A stretch of DNA of 64,000 nucleotides. Source: Nitrobacter sp051535235. GTDB lineage: Bacteria; Pseudomonadota; Alphaproteobacteria; Rhizobiales; Xanthobacteraceae. Below are positions 9,012 through 17,730 of the stretch, in pieces (positions within the stretch are counted from its first letter, which is position 1; each line of letters starts with the position of its first letter). The notes beneath the pieces are model-generated. The model was not told the origin of the DNA. It did not search any database and saw nothing but the letters and a program-made list of their open reading frames with translations. The translations under genes were made by a program, and so were the position numbers. The stretch lies in the NCBI RefSeq assembly GCF_051535235.1, contig NZ_JBPPLZ010000001.1:310001-374000 (forward strand), read 5' to 3'.

Positions 9012-9500
9012 CTAGGCGGCGTAAGTCTTTGCGCCCGCGAGTTCGGCCGCGATCATGGCGCCAAGCGCCATGTCGCTCTGCTGGCCGAAGCCGTGATGAA
9101 CGATGCTGCCGTTGCGGCCGATCAGAATGCTGGTCGGCGTCCCCTGCATGGCGTAGCGACTCATGGTGACCGGCAGCGGGGTGCCGTCGCCGGCTGCGTC
9201 AACGCCGATCGGAAATGTCAGCCTGTATTCGTGAATGAAGGCTTCGAGCGAAACCGGCATCATCGCGGCGTGATGTTCGAATACCGTATGCAGGCCGATC
9301 ACCTGAAGGTCGGTCGCCTTGAACAACTCATAGGCGCGCTGAGTCTGCGGCGTGCCATGCGCGACGCAGCCGGGGCACAGCATCTGGAAGGCATGGAGCA
9401 GCACCGGGCGGCCGCGCAGCGCGGCAAGCGTCAGCGGCTCGCCGGTGTTGAACCATTGCGACACGGCAAGTTCCGGAGCGGCGCCGTCGGCCTCGGTCAT
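9012..9500 (-). CDS. Peroxiredoxin-like / TlpA-type redoxin
   Basis: Thioredoxin-fold protein of 162 residues with a CPGC active site (Cys42 and Cys45, in FQMLCPGCVAHG), an atypical AhpC/TlpA-like spacing. The cis-Pro segment is MQGTPTSILIGRNG. There is no signal peptide or transmembrane anchor, so it is probably cytoplasmic. The start ATG overlaps the stop of the NlpC/P60-like gene by 4 bp (9497-9500), which implies co-translation. Substrate unknown; it could reduce thiols or peroxides. Confidence 0.75.
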   Translation of the reverse strand: MTEADGAAPELAVSQWFNTGEPLTLAALRGRPVLLHAFQMLCPGCVAHGTPQTQRAYELFKATDLQVIGLHTVFEHHAAMMPVSLEAFIHEYRLTFPIGVDAAGDGTPLPVTMSRYAMQGTPTSILIGRNGSIVHHGFGQQSDMALGAMIAAELAGAKTYAA

Positions 9501-10378
9501 GAATGGCCTCGCATTGCACTCACTTCTTCAGGAAGAACCGGCTGATGCTGGTCAGCCGGTTCGGAAACAGGCGGCGGCGACCCGACCCCGGCTTGAAACG
9601 GATCCATCGCGCCCGCCACCTCCCCGAGCGGCTTTTGCCTGTCGGCCCAATGGAGCGACAGATAGTCGAACCCCCGCACGATCGTGGGCTTGACGATCTC
9701 GAAATAAGGCGAGATGTCGAAATCGCGCGGCATGTAGAGCGAGGAATCGCGGATGTGCAGAATCTCGCGCCGCGCGTTGCGGCTGCCGGCGCGGGTGATC
9801 TTCGGCAGGATCGGATAGCGCACCGCGCCGAACGCTTGCGCGATCAGCGCCGAACAGATCATCTTGGTCGGATCGCCGGAACCGAACGCGATCATGCGCC
9901 GCCGCCAGCGCTGCGGCACGGGCAGCGGAACAAGATATCGCATCAGATCGACGATATTCTTGGTGTCGTAGCCGAAACCGATCCGGTTGATGGCATAACG
10001 GCATACCGTGACACGGTCTTCGTAGGACAGACCGACCGGGCGGCACAGCCGGGTGTGATACGGAAAATATTTCGACAGCGGCGCGGAGGTGACGCCCATG
10101 CCGATTTCGGCCTCGATCAGGACGTGCGGCTCGCCGTCAGGTTCTCTGGCGCCGTCGATCGGGCCGACATAAAGCGCGGAGTGCGACCATGTCGATTGCG
10201 TGAGATACTTGATGATGCCGGAGATGCGGCTGTTGCCCTCGACCAGGAGGACATCGCCCTCCTGAATGAGATCGCGCAGATGCTCCGGGTCGCTCGGCGT
10301 GAACGGTTCGTAGCCCGGCACCTCCTTCTGGAGATAGGCCGCAATCCATTTCCCGACCGTATCGAGCACGAGGCCCAT
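9497..10378 (-). CDS. YiiX/permuted NlpC-P60-like cysteine hydrolase
   Basis: About 293 residues. The pattern GDVLLVEG ... STWSHSALYVG ... CSALIAQAFGAVRYP places a His before the candidate Cys nucleophile, the order seen in circularly permuted NlpC/P60 (YiiX/LRAT-like) papain-fold enzymes. Such enzymes cut amide or ester bonds; the substrate here is unknown. No signal peptide is seen. The start MGLVLDTVGKW is preceded by GGAGAG; an upstream ATG at 10441 would add 21 charged residues. A Pro-rich tail ends at the overlap with the redoxin gene. Confidence 0.75.
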   Translation of the reverse strand: MGLVLDTVGKWIAAYLQKEVPGYEPFTPSDPEHLRDLIQEGDVLLVEGNSRISGIIKYLTQSTWSHSALYVGPIDGAREPDGEPHVLIEAEIGMGVTSAPLSKYFPYHTRLCRPVGLSYEDRVTVCRYAINRIGFGYDTKNIVDLMRYLVPLPVPQRWRRRMIAFGSGDPTKMICSALIAQAFGAVRYPILPKITRAGSRNARREILHIRDSSLYMPRDFDISPYFEIVKPTIVRGFDYLSLHWADRQKPLGEVAGAMDPFQAGVGSPPPVSEPADQHQPVLPEEVSAMRGHS

Positions 10379-10534
10379 GGCAGTTTCTCTCCGCCGTTCG
10401 TCCTGACCGGTTTTCCACTCCTTATCATGGTCAAAGGCCATTGCAATTTAGTTCATGGCAGCGATCGCCAGATTACGATTGATTCACCATGACGGTTGCC
10501 GCAGACGCATTGATGCGGCAAGTTCGCTACATCC

Positions 10535-10677
10535 CGAATCCGAAGTTCTCCGGCCTTTGCGGCGATGTTTTGCGAACTTCGGATTCGAAAGGATTGAAAA
10601 TCTGCGATTTTCGTGTGGCTTAGGTTCAGAAGTTCTCTTATCGGACGTGCAGAAGAGGTGAGAAAAACATCTGAACC
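10535..10677. other. Three consecutive inverted repeats in the divergent gap
   Basis: The 344-bp gap between the NlpC/P60-like gene and the amine oxidase gene contains three dyads: a perfect 14-bp pair CGAATCCGAAGTTC/GAACTTCGGATTCG (10535-10548, 10574-10587), a perfect 7-bp hairpin GAAAATC-tgc-GATTTTC (10596-10612), and GGTTCAGA/TCTGAACC (10623-10630, 10670-10677) enclosing TTCTC/GAGAA. It may be a structured leader or small RNA; no terminator T-run is seen. Confidence 0.6.
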
Positions 10678-10722
10678 ACCACACGAGCGGTCCCTGCGTT
10701 TCAAGACATCGGAAACCATGCC

Positions 10723-12153
10723 ATGACAATCACGCGCCGCGATGTCCTGCTGGCATTCGCCGCGCTCGCCGCAGGAGCGCAGAGCGACGCGGCGCGCGCA
10801 TCGCTGCCGCGCGAGGCCGACGTGGTGGTGATCGGCGCGGGCGCCGCCGGCATTGCGGCAGCGCGGCGGATTCATGACGCCAACCGCAAAGTGGTCGTGG
10901 TCGAAGCGGCTGACCGGATTGGCGGACGCTGTCACACCGATCTGACGACCTTCGATACGCCGTTCGATCGCGGCGCGCGCTGGCTCTTTGACCCCGACAC
11001 CAACCTGATGGCCAGGCTGGCGCGAGGCACAGGAACCGCGGTGTTTCCTGCTCCGCCCGGCCAGAAAATCCGCATCGGGCGGCGCAACGCGCGCGCCGGC
11101 GAAACCGAACAGTTCCTTGCAGCGCTGGTGCGCGCGAGGCGCGCCATCGCAGACGCCGCGCGCGGCAGGACCGACCTCTCCTGCGCCGCGGCGATGCCCG
11201 GCGATCTCGATGTCTGGGCCGGGACGATCGACTTCGTGCTCGGCGCGAGCGCGACCGGAAAGGACCTGAAAGACCTCTCGGCGATGGATCGCGCACGCGC
11301 GCCCCAGCGCCACGCCGCAATCGGCTGCGAACGAGGCCTCGGCGCGCTGCTTGCGGCGCTCGGTCAAGGTCTTCCGATCAGCCTATCGACGCCGGCAAGC
11401 CGCGTGACGTGGGCCGGCCGCGACATCGGAGTCGAGACGCTCGCGGGTCGCATCGGCGCGCGCGCTGTCATCGTCACCGTGTCCACCAATGTGCTGACCT
11501 CCGGCGACATCCGCTTCACGCCTGAACTGCCGAAGCGTCATCTCGATGCCGCTGCAAGACTGTCGCTCGGCAGCTACGACCGCATCGCGCTGTGGCTGCC
11601 CGATAATCCGTTCGGGCTCGGACCCGGCGAGACCATGATCGAGCAGAGCAGCGACGGAAAGACCGCGCTTCTTACGGCGGGCACAACCGGATCGTCGCTG
11701 TGCACCATCGATGTCGCAGGCAGCTTCGGCCGCGATCTCTCGGCACAGGGCGAGGCTGCGATGATTGCGTTCGGCCAGGAATGGCTGACGAAACTGTTCG
11801 GCAGCGATGTGGCGAACGCGGTGCAAAGATCCGCCGCCACCCGCTGGAACGCGGCGCCCCATGTGCTCGGCGCCATGTCGGCGGCGGAGGTCGGCGGGCA
11901 GCCGTCGCGCAAAATCCTGATCGAGCCGCTGGGCAACCTGTTCTTCGCAGGGGAGGCCACGCACGAGACGCTGTGGGGCAGGGTCGACGGCGCGTGGGAA
12001 AGCGGCGAGCGCGCCGCTGATGCCGCGCTCCGCAAGATCGGCGCGCTCAAGGAAGCGACGCCGGAGACGCAACCGCGCAAGCCATCCCGACATCACGGAC
12101 GGAAACCGTCGCGACGTCCGCAGGACTCCTTCGGCTTTCCGTTACCCAGATGA
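10723..12153 (+). CDS. Tat-exported flavin amine oxidase
   Basis: FAD-dependent amine oxidase-family protein of 476 residues. The N-terminus TRRDVLLAFAALAAGA is a twin-arginine signal, so export as a folded flavoprotein is likely. The Rossmann motif VVVIGAGAAGIAAARRI is followed by VVEAADRIGGRCHTD, and the C-terminal FAD-binding segment reads LFFAGEATHETLWGRVDGAWESG. After this comes a basic, disordered tail of about 40 residues rich in Arg and Pro. The substrate is unknown. The stop overlaps the next start by 4 bp. Confidence 0.88.
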   Translation: MTITRRDVLLAFAALAAGAQSDAARASLPREADVVVIGAGAAGIAAARRIHDANRKVVVVEAADRIGGRCHTDLTTFDTPFDRGARWLFDPDTNLMARLARGTGTAVFPAPPGQKIRIGRRNARAGETEQFLAALVRARRAIADAARGRTDLSCAAAMPGDLDVWAGTIDFVLGASATGKDLKDLSAMDRARAPQRHAAIGCERGLGALLAALGQGLPISLSTPASRVTWAGRDIGVETLAGRIGARAVIVTVSTNVLTSGDIRFTPELPKRHLDAAARLSLGSYDRIALWLPDNPFGLGPGETMIEQSSDGKTALLTAGTTGSSLCTIDVAGSFGRDLSAQGEAAMIAFGQEWLTKLFGSDVANAVQRSAATRWNAAPHVLGAMSAAEVGGQPSRKILIEPLGNLFFAGEATHETLWGRVDGAWESGERAADAALRKIGALKEATPETQPRKPSRHHGRKPSRRPQDSFGFPLPR

Positions 12154-12818
12154 CGCGATCGCAAGCGCTGATCTCGTGGTCGTCAGGCAAGGACAGCGCC
12201 TTTGCCCTGCACGAGGTCCGCCAAACGGGCGCGTTCGATGTCGTCGGCGCGCTGACCACCGTAAATGAGACCTTCGGCCGCGTCTCGATCCATGGCGTGC
12301 GCGAGGAGGTCTTGAAGTCGCAGCTCGCAACCGCAGGACTTCCGGCGAACGTGGTGCCGATTCCCCATCCCTGTCCGAACGAGGTCTACGAAGAGCGGAT
12401 GGCGGCGGCGATGGCGGACGCAAAGCGGAACGGCATCACGCATGTCATCTTCGGCGATCTGTTTCTTGCGGACATTCGCGCCTATCGCGAGCAGAAGCTC
12501 GCCGGTACCGGCATTGCGCCGGTTTTTCCGCTGTGGGGCCGCCCGACCGCGGCGCTTGCGCGCGAGATGATCGCAAACGGCTTAGAGGCGCGTCTTGTCA
12601 CGGTCGACCGGGCGAAACTCGACTCCTCGTTTGCCGGCCGCAGCTTCGATCAGGCGTTGCTGGCGGACCTTCCAGCCGGGATCGATCCGTGCGGCGAAAA
12701 CGGCGAGTTCCACACCTGCGTCGTCGCTGGTCCGATGTTTTCACATCGGATCGAGGTCACCTCCGGCGAGGTCGTCGAGCGCGACGGGTTCGCCTATTGC
12801 GATCTGTTGCCGGCGTAA
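12150..12818 (+). CDS. PP-loop ATPase of the Dph6/ATP_bind_4 family
   Basis: N-type ATP pyrophosphatase fold. The PP-loop is SSGKDSAFAL at residues 10-20, followed later by PNEVYEERMAAAMADA, HVIFGDLFLADIRAYRE and DPCGENGEFHTCV. These match the family that includes eukaryotic diphthine-ammonia ligase; bacteria lack diphthamide, so the bacterial substrate is unknown. The ATG overlaps the amine oxidase TGA (ATGA). It is convergent with pheT, leaving a 28-bp gap. Confidence 0.88.
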   Translation: MTRSQALISWSSGKDSAFALHEVRQTGAFDVVGALTTVNETFGRVSIHGVREEVLKSQLATAGLPANVVPIPHPCPNEVYEERMAAAMADAKRNGITHVIFGDLFLADIRAYREQKLAGTGIAPVFPLWGRPTAALAREMIANGLEARLVTVDRAKLDSSFAGRSFDQALLADLPAGIDPCGENGEFHTCVVAGPMFSHRIEVTSGEVVERDGFAYCDLLPA

Positions 12819-12846
12819 TCGCGAGACATTTTTTTCGCCATGCGCG

Positions 12847-15285
12847 CTATCCGCGCAAGCTCCCGCCGGTTTTCTTCGCGACCTCGGCGACGATCTTCGC
12901 CGCCACCGCGTCGATCTCCTGATCGGTCAGGGTCTTGTCACGCGGCTGGATCGTCACCGCGATGGCGACCGATTTCTTGTTCGCCTCGATGCCCTTGCCC
13001 TCATAGAGGTCGAACACGGTGACGCCGGCGATCAGTTTCTTGTCCACGCCTTGCGCCGCGCGCACGATGTCGGCGGCTTTCACGCCGCGATCGACGATGA
13101 AGGCGAAGTCGCGCGACACCGGCTGAAATGCCGGCAGCTCCAGCGCCGTTTTGGCGCGCGTCGCCTTTTGCTTTGCTTCCGGAATGCGGTCGAGGATCAC
13201 CTCGAACGCCATCACCGGGCCGTCGGCCTTCAATGCTTCGAGCACGCGCGGATGCAACTCGCCGAAATAGCCGAGCACGTTCTGCGGCCCGATCTGGATC
13301 GCGGCCGAACGTCCGGGATGCAGCCAAACCGGAAAGTTTTTCGATTCGCTGCCGGCCGCGACCTGCATCGCCTGCACCGGCGCGCCGGCTGCGGCGAGCA
13401 CCGCGAACGCATCGGCCTTGACGTCAAGTGCATCCGCCGCGGCCGAGCCCGACCAGTGCCGCCCGATGCCTGCCGACGAGGCGATGCCGCGGCGAACGCC
13501 GGCGGCTGCGGTGAACTGGTCCTGCGGACGGTCGCCGCGGAAGATCTGCCCGACTTCGAACAGCGCCACATCGGGGAAGCCGCGATCGGCGTTGGCCTGC
13601 GCGATGGCGATAAGGCCCGGCAGCAGGCTCGGCCGCATGTCGGAGAGGTCCGACGCGATCGGATTGGCGAGCGCCAGTTCCGCATTCCCGCCGCCGAACA
13701 GTTCGGCCTGCGATTTCGCGATGAACGACCAGTTGACCGCCTCGACCATGCCGCGCGCCGCCAGCGCACGCCGCGCCTTTCGCGTGCGCGACTGGATCGG
13801 CGTCAGCACCGGTTTGCGTGCCGCGTCGCCCCGATCGAACGGCGTCATCGGCACCTTGTCGACGCCGACGATGCGCACGATCTCCTCGACGATGTCGGCC
13901 TTGCCGTGAACGTCGGTGCGCCAGGTGGGAATCGCGACCTTCACCACCGGGCCATTGCCGGCCACCATGAAGCCGAGACGGCTGAGAATGCGGCGCGTCT
14001 CCGGCAGCGGCACGTCAATCGCCGCGAGACGCTTTGTTTCAGTCAGCGGAAAATCGATCACCCGGTCGTCGGGCAGCGCCTGGCCGGCAACGATAATCTC
14101 CGACGGCGTGCCGCCGCACAATTCCATCACCAGCCGCGTCGCCATCTCGAGCCCGGGCACCATGAAGGCGGGATCGACGCCGCGCTCGAAACGATAGCGC
14201 GCGTCGGAATTGATGCCGAGCCTGCGGCCGGTCTGGGCGATGTTGATCTCGCTCCACAGCGCCGATTCGATCAGCACGTCCGTCGTGCTCTCGTCGCAGC
14301 CGGATTGCTCGCCACCCATGATGCCGGCGAGCGATTCGACACCCCTGTCGTCGGCGATGACGCAGACGCCCGGATCGAGCGTGTAGGTGCGGCCGTCGAG
14401 CGCCAGCAGCGTCTCACCGGCGCGGGCGCGGCGCACCGTGAGATTGCCGTGCACCTTGTTGGCGTCGAACACATGCAGCGGCCGGCCGCGATCGTAGGTC
14501 ATGAAGTTCGTGATATCGACCAGCGTGTTGATCGGACGCAGGCCGATCGAGGTCAGGCGCTTTTGCAACCATTCCGGCGAAGGGCCGTTCCTCACCCCGC
14601 GAACCAGCCGCAGCGCGAAGCCGGGGCATAGCGTGGCGTCCTCAACGGTGACCTTCACCGGGCAGGAAAATTCGCCCTTGACCGGCCTGATGGTCGGATT
14701 TTTGAGGCTGCCCATGTCGGCGGCGGACAGGTCGCGCGCGATGCCATGCACGCCGGTACAGTCCTGCCGGTTCGGCGTCAGGTTGATCTCGATGACGGGA
14801 TCGCCGAGGCCGGCCCATTCCGCATAGCCAGTGCCGACCGGCGCGTCGGCCGGCAGTTCGATGATGCCATCGTGGTCGTCGGAGATTTCGAGTTCTGCCG
14901 CCGAGCACAGCATGCCGCGGCTCTCGACGCCGCGAATGGTGCCGACCCCTAGCGTGATGTCCTTGCCGGGAATGTAGGTGCCAGGCGGCGCGAACACGCT
15001 GACAAGGCCCTCGCGCGCGTTCGGCGCGCCGCACACCACCTGGATATAAGCGGACTCGCCCTTGTCATTGGTCTCGCCGGTATCGACCATGCACACCCTG
15101 AGCCGATCGGCATTCGGATGCCGCACGGCGGAGACCACGCGCGCGACGGTGTAGGGCGCCAGCGCCTTCGACTTGTCCGCGATGTGCTCGACCTCCAGCC
15201 CGATCATGGTGAGCTTGTCGGCGAGTTTTTCCAGCGGCTCGTCGGTGTCGAGATGCTCTTTCAGCCAGGAGAGGGTGAATTTCAT
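12847..15285 (-). CDS. pheT: Phenylalanyl-tRNA synthetase beta subunit
   Basis: Large subunit of the (alpha-beta)2 enzyme that charges tRNA-Phe; it carries editing and tRNA-binding domains. The 812 residues show the N-terminal tRNA-binding (EMAP-like) domain with RHPNADRLRVCMVDTG, the B3/B4 editing region with NLTPNRQDC, the B5 domain, and the C-terminal anticodon-binding (FDX-ACB) domain ending TDQEIDAVAAKIV. Start ATG at 15285 overlaps by 4 bp (ATGA) the stop of the small membrane gene inserted between pheS and pheT. Confidence 0.97.
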   Translation of the reverse strand: MKFTLSWLKEHLDTDEPLEKLADKLTMIGLEVEHIADKSKALAPYTVARVVSAVRHPNADRLRVCMVDTGETNDKGESAYIQVVCGAPNAREGLVSVFAPPGTYIPGKDITLGVGTIRGVESRGMLCSAAELEISDDHDGIIELPADAPVGTGYAEWAGLGDPVIEINLTPNRQDCTGVHGIARDLSAADMGSLKNPTIRPVKGEFSCPVKVTVEDATLCPGFALRLVRGVRNGPSPEWLQKRLTSIGLRPINTLVDITNFMTYDRGRPLHVFDANKVHGNLTVRRARAGETLLALDGRTYTLDPGVCVIADDRGVESLAGIMGGEQSGCDESTTDVLIESALWSEINIAQTGRRLGINSDARYRFERGVDPAFMVPGLEMATRLVMELCGGTPSEIIVAGQALPDDRVIDFPLTETKRLAAIDVPLPETRRILSRLGFMVAGNGPVVKVAIPTWRTDVHGKADIVEEIVRIVGVDKVPMTPFDRGDAARKPVLTPIQSRTRKARRALAARGMVEAVNWSFIAKSQAELFGGGNAELALANPIASDLSDMRPSLLPGLIAIAQANADRGFPDVALFEVGQIFRGDRPQDQFTAAAGVRRGIASSAGIGRHWSGSAAADALDVKADAFAVLAAAGAPVQAMQVAAGSESKNFPVWLHPGRSAAIQIGPQNVLGYFGELHPRVLEALKADGPVMAFEVILDRIPEAKQKATRAKTALELPAFQPVSRDFAFIVDRGVKAADIVRAAQGVDKKLIAGVTVFDLYEGKGIEANKKSVAIAVTIQPRDKTLTDQEIDAVAAKIVAEVAKKTGGSLRG

Positions 15286-15755
15286 GGCTTTGGGCCGAAG
15301 ATAAGTTCTGCGACAAATGTTACGGCAAAAATCACCGAGATAAAGAAAGTGAATCTAGCCGTTCCGTCGAGTATCGCCTCTCGCCTTACAGCTTCGTTCG
15401 AAGTCGGCTCTTCATCGAGGTATGGGATCATAATTAGCCTAAGACAGCAAAGAGTCATCACGACATAGGCTACTAGCTCGGCGCCAAACATGTAGCGAAG
15501 AAAACCTGTGGTTTGAGAATAAAGTACGCCCGCTGCAGCGAGCATTACCGATACGTGGGTCAATACCGCCGTAGCCTTTGTATCAACGGTAGCAAGTGTC
15601 TCATAGACCGCGCGATTTAGTGGCGTCTCAGGTTCGTTTTCAAAGTCACGCCTCGCGCCCGCGAGCTTCTTTTCGTCGATCAATGCACTGATCGCTCGAT
15701 CAAACATCGCGATCATCCATTGATGGCTTTCAGATATTCGCGCTTTTAGCGTCAC
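15282..15755 (-). CDS. Small three-helix membrane protein with DTKA motif, between pheS and pheT
   Basis: 157 residues, GTG start. The GTGA at 15752-15755 overlaps the pheS stop, and the ATGA at 15282-15285 overlaps the pheT start. The N-terminus is soluble and charged. Three hydrophobic segments lie at about residues 62-79, 88-110 and 134-153. VDTKATAVLTHVSVMLAAAG at the first membrane edge resembles the DTKA signature of Pycsar-type transmembrane effectors (DUF5706/SLATT-like). GC content is visibly lower and codon use differs from both neighbours, suggesting acquisition. No cyclase gene is adjacent. Function unknown; the family link is my inference. Confidence 0.65.
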   Translation of the reverse strand: MTLKARISESHQWMIAMFDRAISALIDEKKLAGARRDFENEPETPLNRAVYETLATVDTKATAVLTHVSVMLAAAGVLYSQTTGFLRYMFGAELVAYVVMTLCCLRLIMIPYLDEEPTSNEAVRREAILDGTARFTFFISVIFAVTFVAELIFGPKP

Positions 15756-16894
15756 GAACTCAATCCCCCCGCCAGCGTCGGGATCTCGAGCGGCCTGAAG
15801 CCGTAGTGATTGAGCCAGCGCACATCGCCTTCGAACAACTGCCTGAGATCGGCGATGCCGTATTTCAGCATGGCGATGCGGTCGATCCCCATGCCCCAGG
15901 CGAAGCCCTGATAGACCTCGGGATCGATGCCGCACAGCCTCAAGACGTTCGGATGCACCATGCCGCAGCCGAGAATCTCCAGCCAGTCATCGCCCTCGCC
16001 GAAGCGGATCTCGTGCTTGTCGCGGCGGCACTGGATGTCGACTTCCAGCGACGGTTCGGTGAAGGGGAAGAACGACGGGCGGAAGCGCATGTTGACGTTG
16101 TCGACCTCGAAGAACGCCTTGCAGAATTCGTGCAGGATCCATTTGAGGTGGCCGAGATGCGATGACTTGTCGATCACCAGCCCCTCGACCTGGTGGAACA
16201 TCGGCGTATGGGTCTGGTCACTGTCGCTGCGATAGGTGCGGCCGGGACAGATGACGCGGATCGGCGGCTTTTGACTGAGCATGGTGCGCACCTGCACCGG
16301 CGAGGTGTGAGTCCTCAGCAACAGGCGCGAGTCGCCCGCCCCGGACGATCCCGGGTCGGCGCCGGGCTCCGACCCGGTTTCCTTCTTCGGATTGAAATAG
16401 AACGTGTCATGCATCTCCCGCGCCGGATGGCCTTCGGGAAAATTCAGCCGGGTGAAGTTGTAGTCGTCGGTCTCGATGTCGGGCCCTTCGGCGACCGCAA
16501 AGCCCATGTCGGCGAAGATGGTGGTGACCTCGTCCCACACCTGGCTCAGCGGATGGATGCGGCCGGCCTCCGCAGGCGTCTCGCGCAAGGGAAGCGTGAC
16601 GTCGATGGTTTCCGAGGCAAGGCGAGCGTCGAGCGCGGCGGCCTTGAGTACCTCGCGGCGCGCCCCCAGCGCCTCGGTCACCGCATCCTTGGCAAGGTTG
16701 ATCTTCGCGCCCTCGGTCTTGCGCTCGTCTGGCGACATCTTGCCGAGGGTCGACAGCAGCGCGGAGATCGAGCCCTTTTTGCCGAGCGTCGCGATGCGCA
16801 CGGCTTCCAGCGCGGCCTCGTCGGTGGCGGCTGCGATCTGGCTGAGGATCTGGGATTGAAGGGAATCGAGATCGGACTTTTCGGAATCGGACAT
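15752..16894 (-). CDS. pheS: Phenylalanyl-tRNA synthetase alpha subunit
   Basis: Catalytic subunit, about 380 residues. A helical N-terminal coiled region precedes the class II core: motif 2 region RVICPGRTYRSDSDQTHTPMFHQVEGLVID, then RPSFFPFTEPSLEVDI and motif 3 GFAWGMGIDRIAMLKYG. An acidic/Gly-Ser segment (GSEPGADPGSSGAGDS) is inserted before LLLRTHTSPVQVR and looks like an extra surface loop. ATG at 16894 chosen; two in-frame GTG lie just upstream. It precedes the small membrane gene and pheT in one transcript. Confidence 0.97.
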   Translation of the reverse strand: MSDSEKSDLDSLQSQILSQIAAATDEAALEAVRIATLGKKGSISALLSTLGKMSPDERKTEGAKINLAKDAVTEALGARREVLKAAALDARLASETIDVTLPLRETPAEAGRIHPLSQVWDEVTTIFADMGFAVAEGPDIETDDYNFTRLNFPEGHPAREMHDTFYFNPKKETGSEPGADPGSSGAGDSRLLLRTHTSPVQVRTMLSQKPPIRVICPGRTYRSDSDQTHTPMFHQVEGLVIDKSSHLGHLKWILHEFCKAFFEVDNVNMRFRPSFFPFTEPSLEVDIQCRRDKHEIRFGEGDDWLEILGCGMVHPNVLRLCGIDPEVYQGFAWGMGIDRIAMLKYGIADLRQLFEGDVRWLNHYGFRPLEIPTLAGGLSS

Positions 16895-16916
16895 GGCAAT
16901 CACCACCTGCACAGCG

Positions 16917-17045
16917 TCATGCCCGGACTTGATCCGGACATCCACATCTCGCGGCCGATCGATGTCAAACAGACGTGGATGGCCGGGACCATAGGCGAGC
17001 GAAGCGACGCCGTTCTTCGCCCGGCTATGCCCGGCCATGACGACA
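16917..17045. repeat. Long intergenic palindromic repeat between rplT and pheS
   Basis: GTCATGCCCGGACTTGATCC at one end and GGCTATGCCCGGCCATGAC at the other form the outer arms; internal dyads include GGATGGCCGGGACC. It fills most of the 189-bp rplT-pheS gap. Confidence 0.7.
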
Positions 17046-17083
17046 TCATCAAAATGTCAGGGATCGCGGCCGGGCAGATACGA

Positions 17084-17443
17084 TCAGGCCGCGAGAGCGG
17101 CCTTGGCTTTCTCGGCGATCGCCTGAAACGCCGCCGGCTCGTTGATAGCAAGGTCCGACAGCACCTTGCGGTCGACGGTGATGCCCGACTTCGACAGCCC
17201 GTCGATGAAGCGGCTGTAGGTCATGCCGAACGGCCGCACGGCGGCGTTGAGGCGCTGGATCCAGAGCGCGCGGAAGGTGCGCTTCTTGCGCTTGCGGTCG
17301 CGGAAGGCGTACTGGCCGGCCTTGTCGGCGGCCGCCTTGGCGGCACGAATGGTGTTCTTCCGGCGGCCGGAAAAGCCCTTGGTGACCTTGTAGACTTTCT
17401 TGTGCTTGGCATGAGCCGTCACACCGCGCTTGACGCGAGCCAT
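17084..17443 (-). CDS. rplT: 50S ribosomal protein L20
   Basis: Basic 119-residue protein that binds 23S rRNA early in large-subunit assembly. MARVKRGVTAHAKHKKVYK and RDRKRKKRTFRALWIQRLNAA are family signatures. It lies 64 bp downstream of rpmI in the conserved infC-rpmI-rplT order. In several bacteria L20 represses its own operon; nothing here proves that. Confidence 0.98.
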   Translation of the reverse strand: MARVKRGVTAHAKHKKVYKVTKGFSGRRKNTIRAAKAAADKAGQYAFRDRKRKKRTFRALWIQRLNAAVRPFGMTYSRFIDGLSKSGITVDRKVLSDLAINEPAAFQAIAEKAKAALAA

Positions 17444-17507
17444 GACTGAACTCCTCTCAAAATCAACGGGTTAATGCGGGATACCGCGTTGTCGCGGCGA
17501 GCGGAGG

Positions 17508-17708
17508 TCAGGCGTTGGGCAAGAAGTATTTCTTGATGTTGTCGCCGTCAGTCTTGAACAGCACGCGGGTGCCGCGAAGCTGACGAATCTGCTTCTTGGT
17601 CCGCTTGATCATGCCGTGGCGCTTGCCGCGCTGGGCGTGCTTGACCTTCCCGGTGGCCGTGATCTTGAAGCGCTTTTTCGCGCCCGATTTGGTCTTCAGC
17701 TTGGGCAT
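17508..17708 (-). CDS. rpmI: 50S ribosomal protein L35
   Basis: 66 residues, MPKLKTKSGAKKRFKITATG start, highly basic. The ATG at 17708 has GGAGAG at ideal spacing; an in-frame upstream start at 17732 runs into the hairpin at 17731-17751 and is unlikely. Standard operon position before rplT. Confidence 0.97.
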   Translation of the reverse strand: MPKLKTKSGAKKRFKITATGKVKHAQRGKRHGMIKRTKKQIRQLRGTRVLFKTDGDNIKKYFLPNA

Positions 17709-17730
17709 TTGGCTCTCCTGTCGCCACGAC

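Noticed and set aside
12595..14631. 678-residue frame opposite pheT
   Set aside because: Arg/His-rich shadow of pheT on the other strand; no motif or ribosome-binding site.
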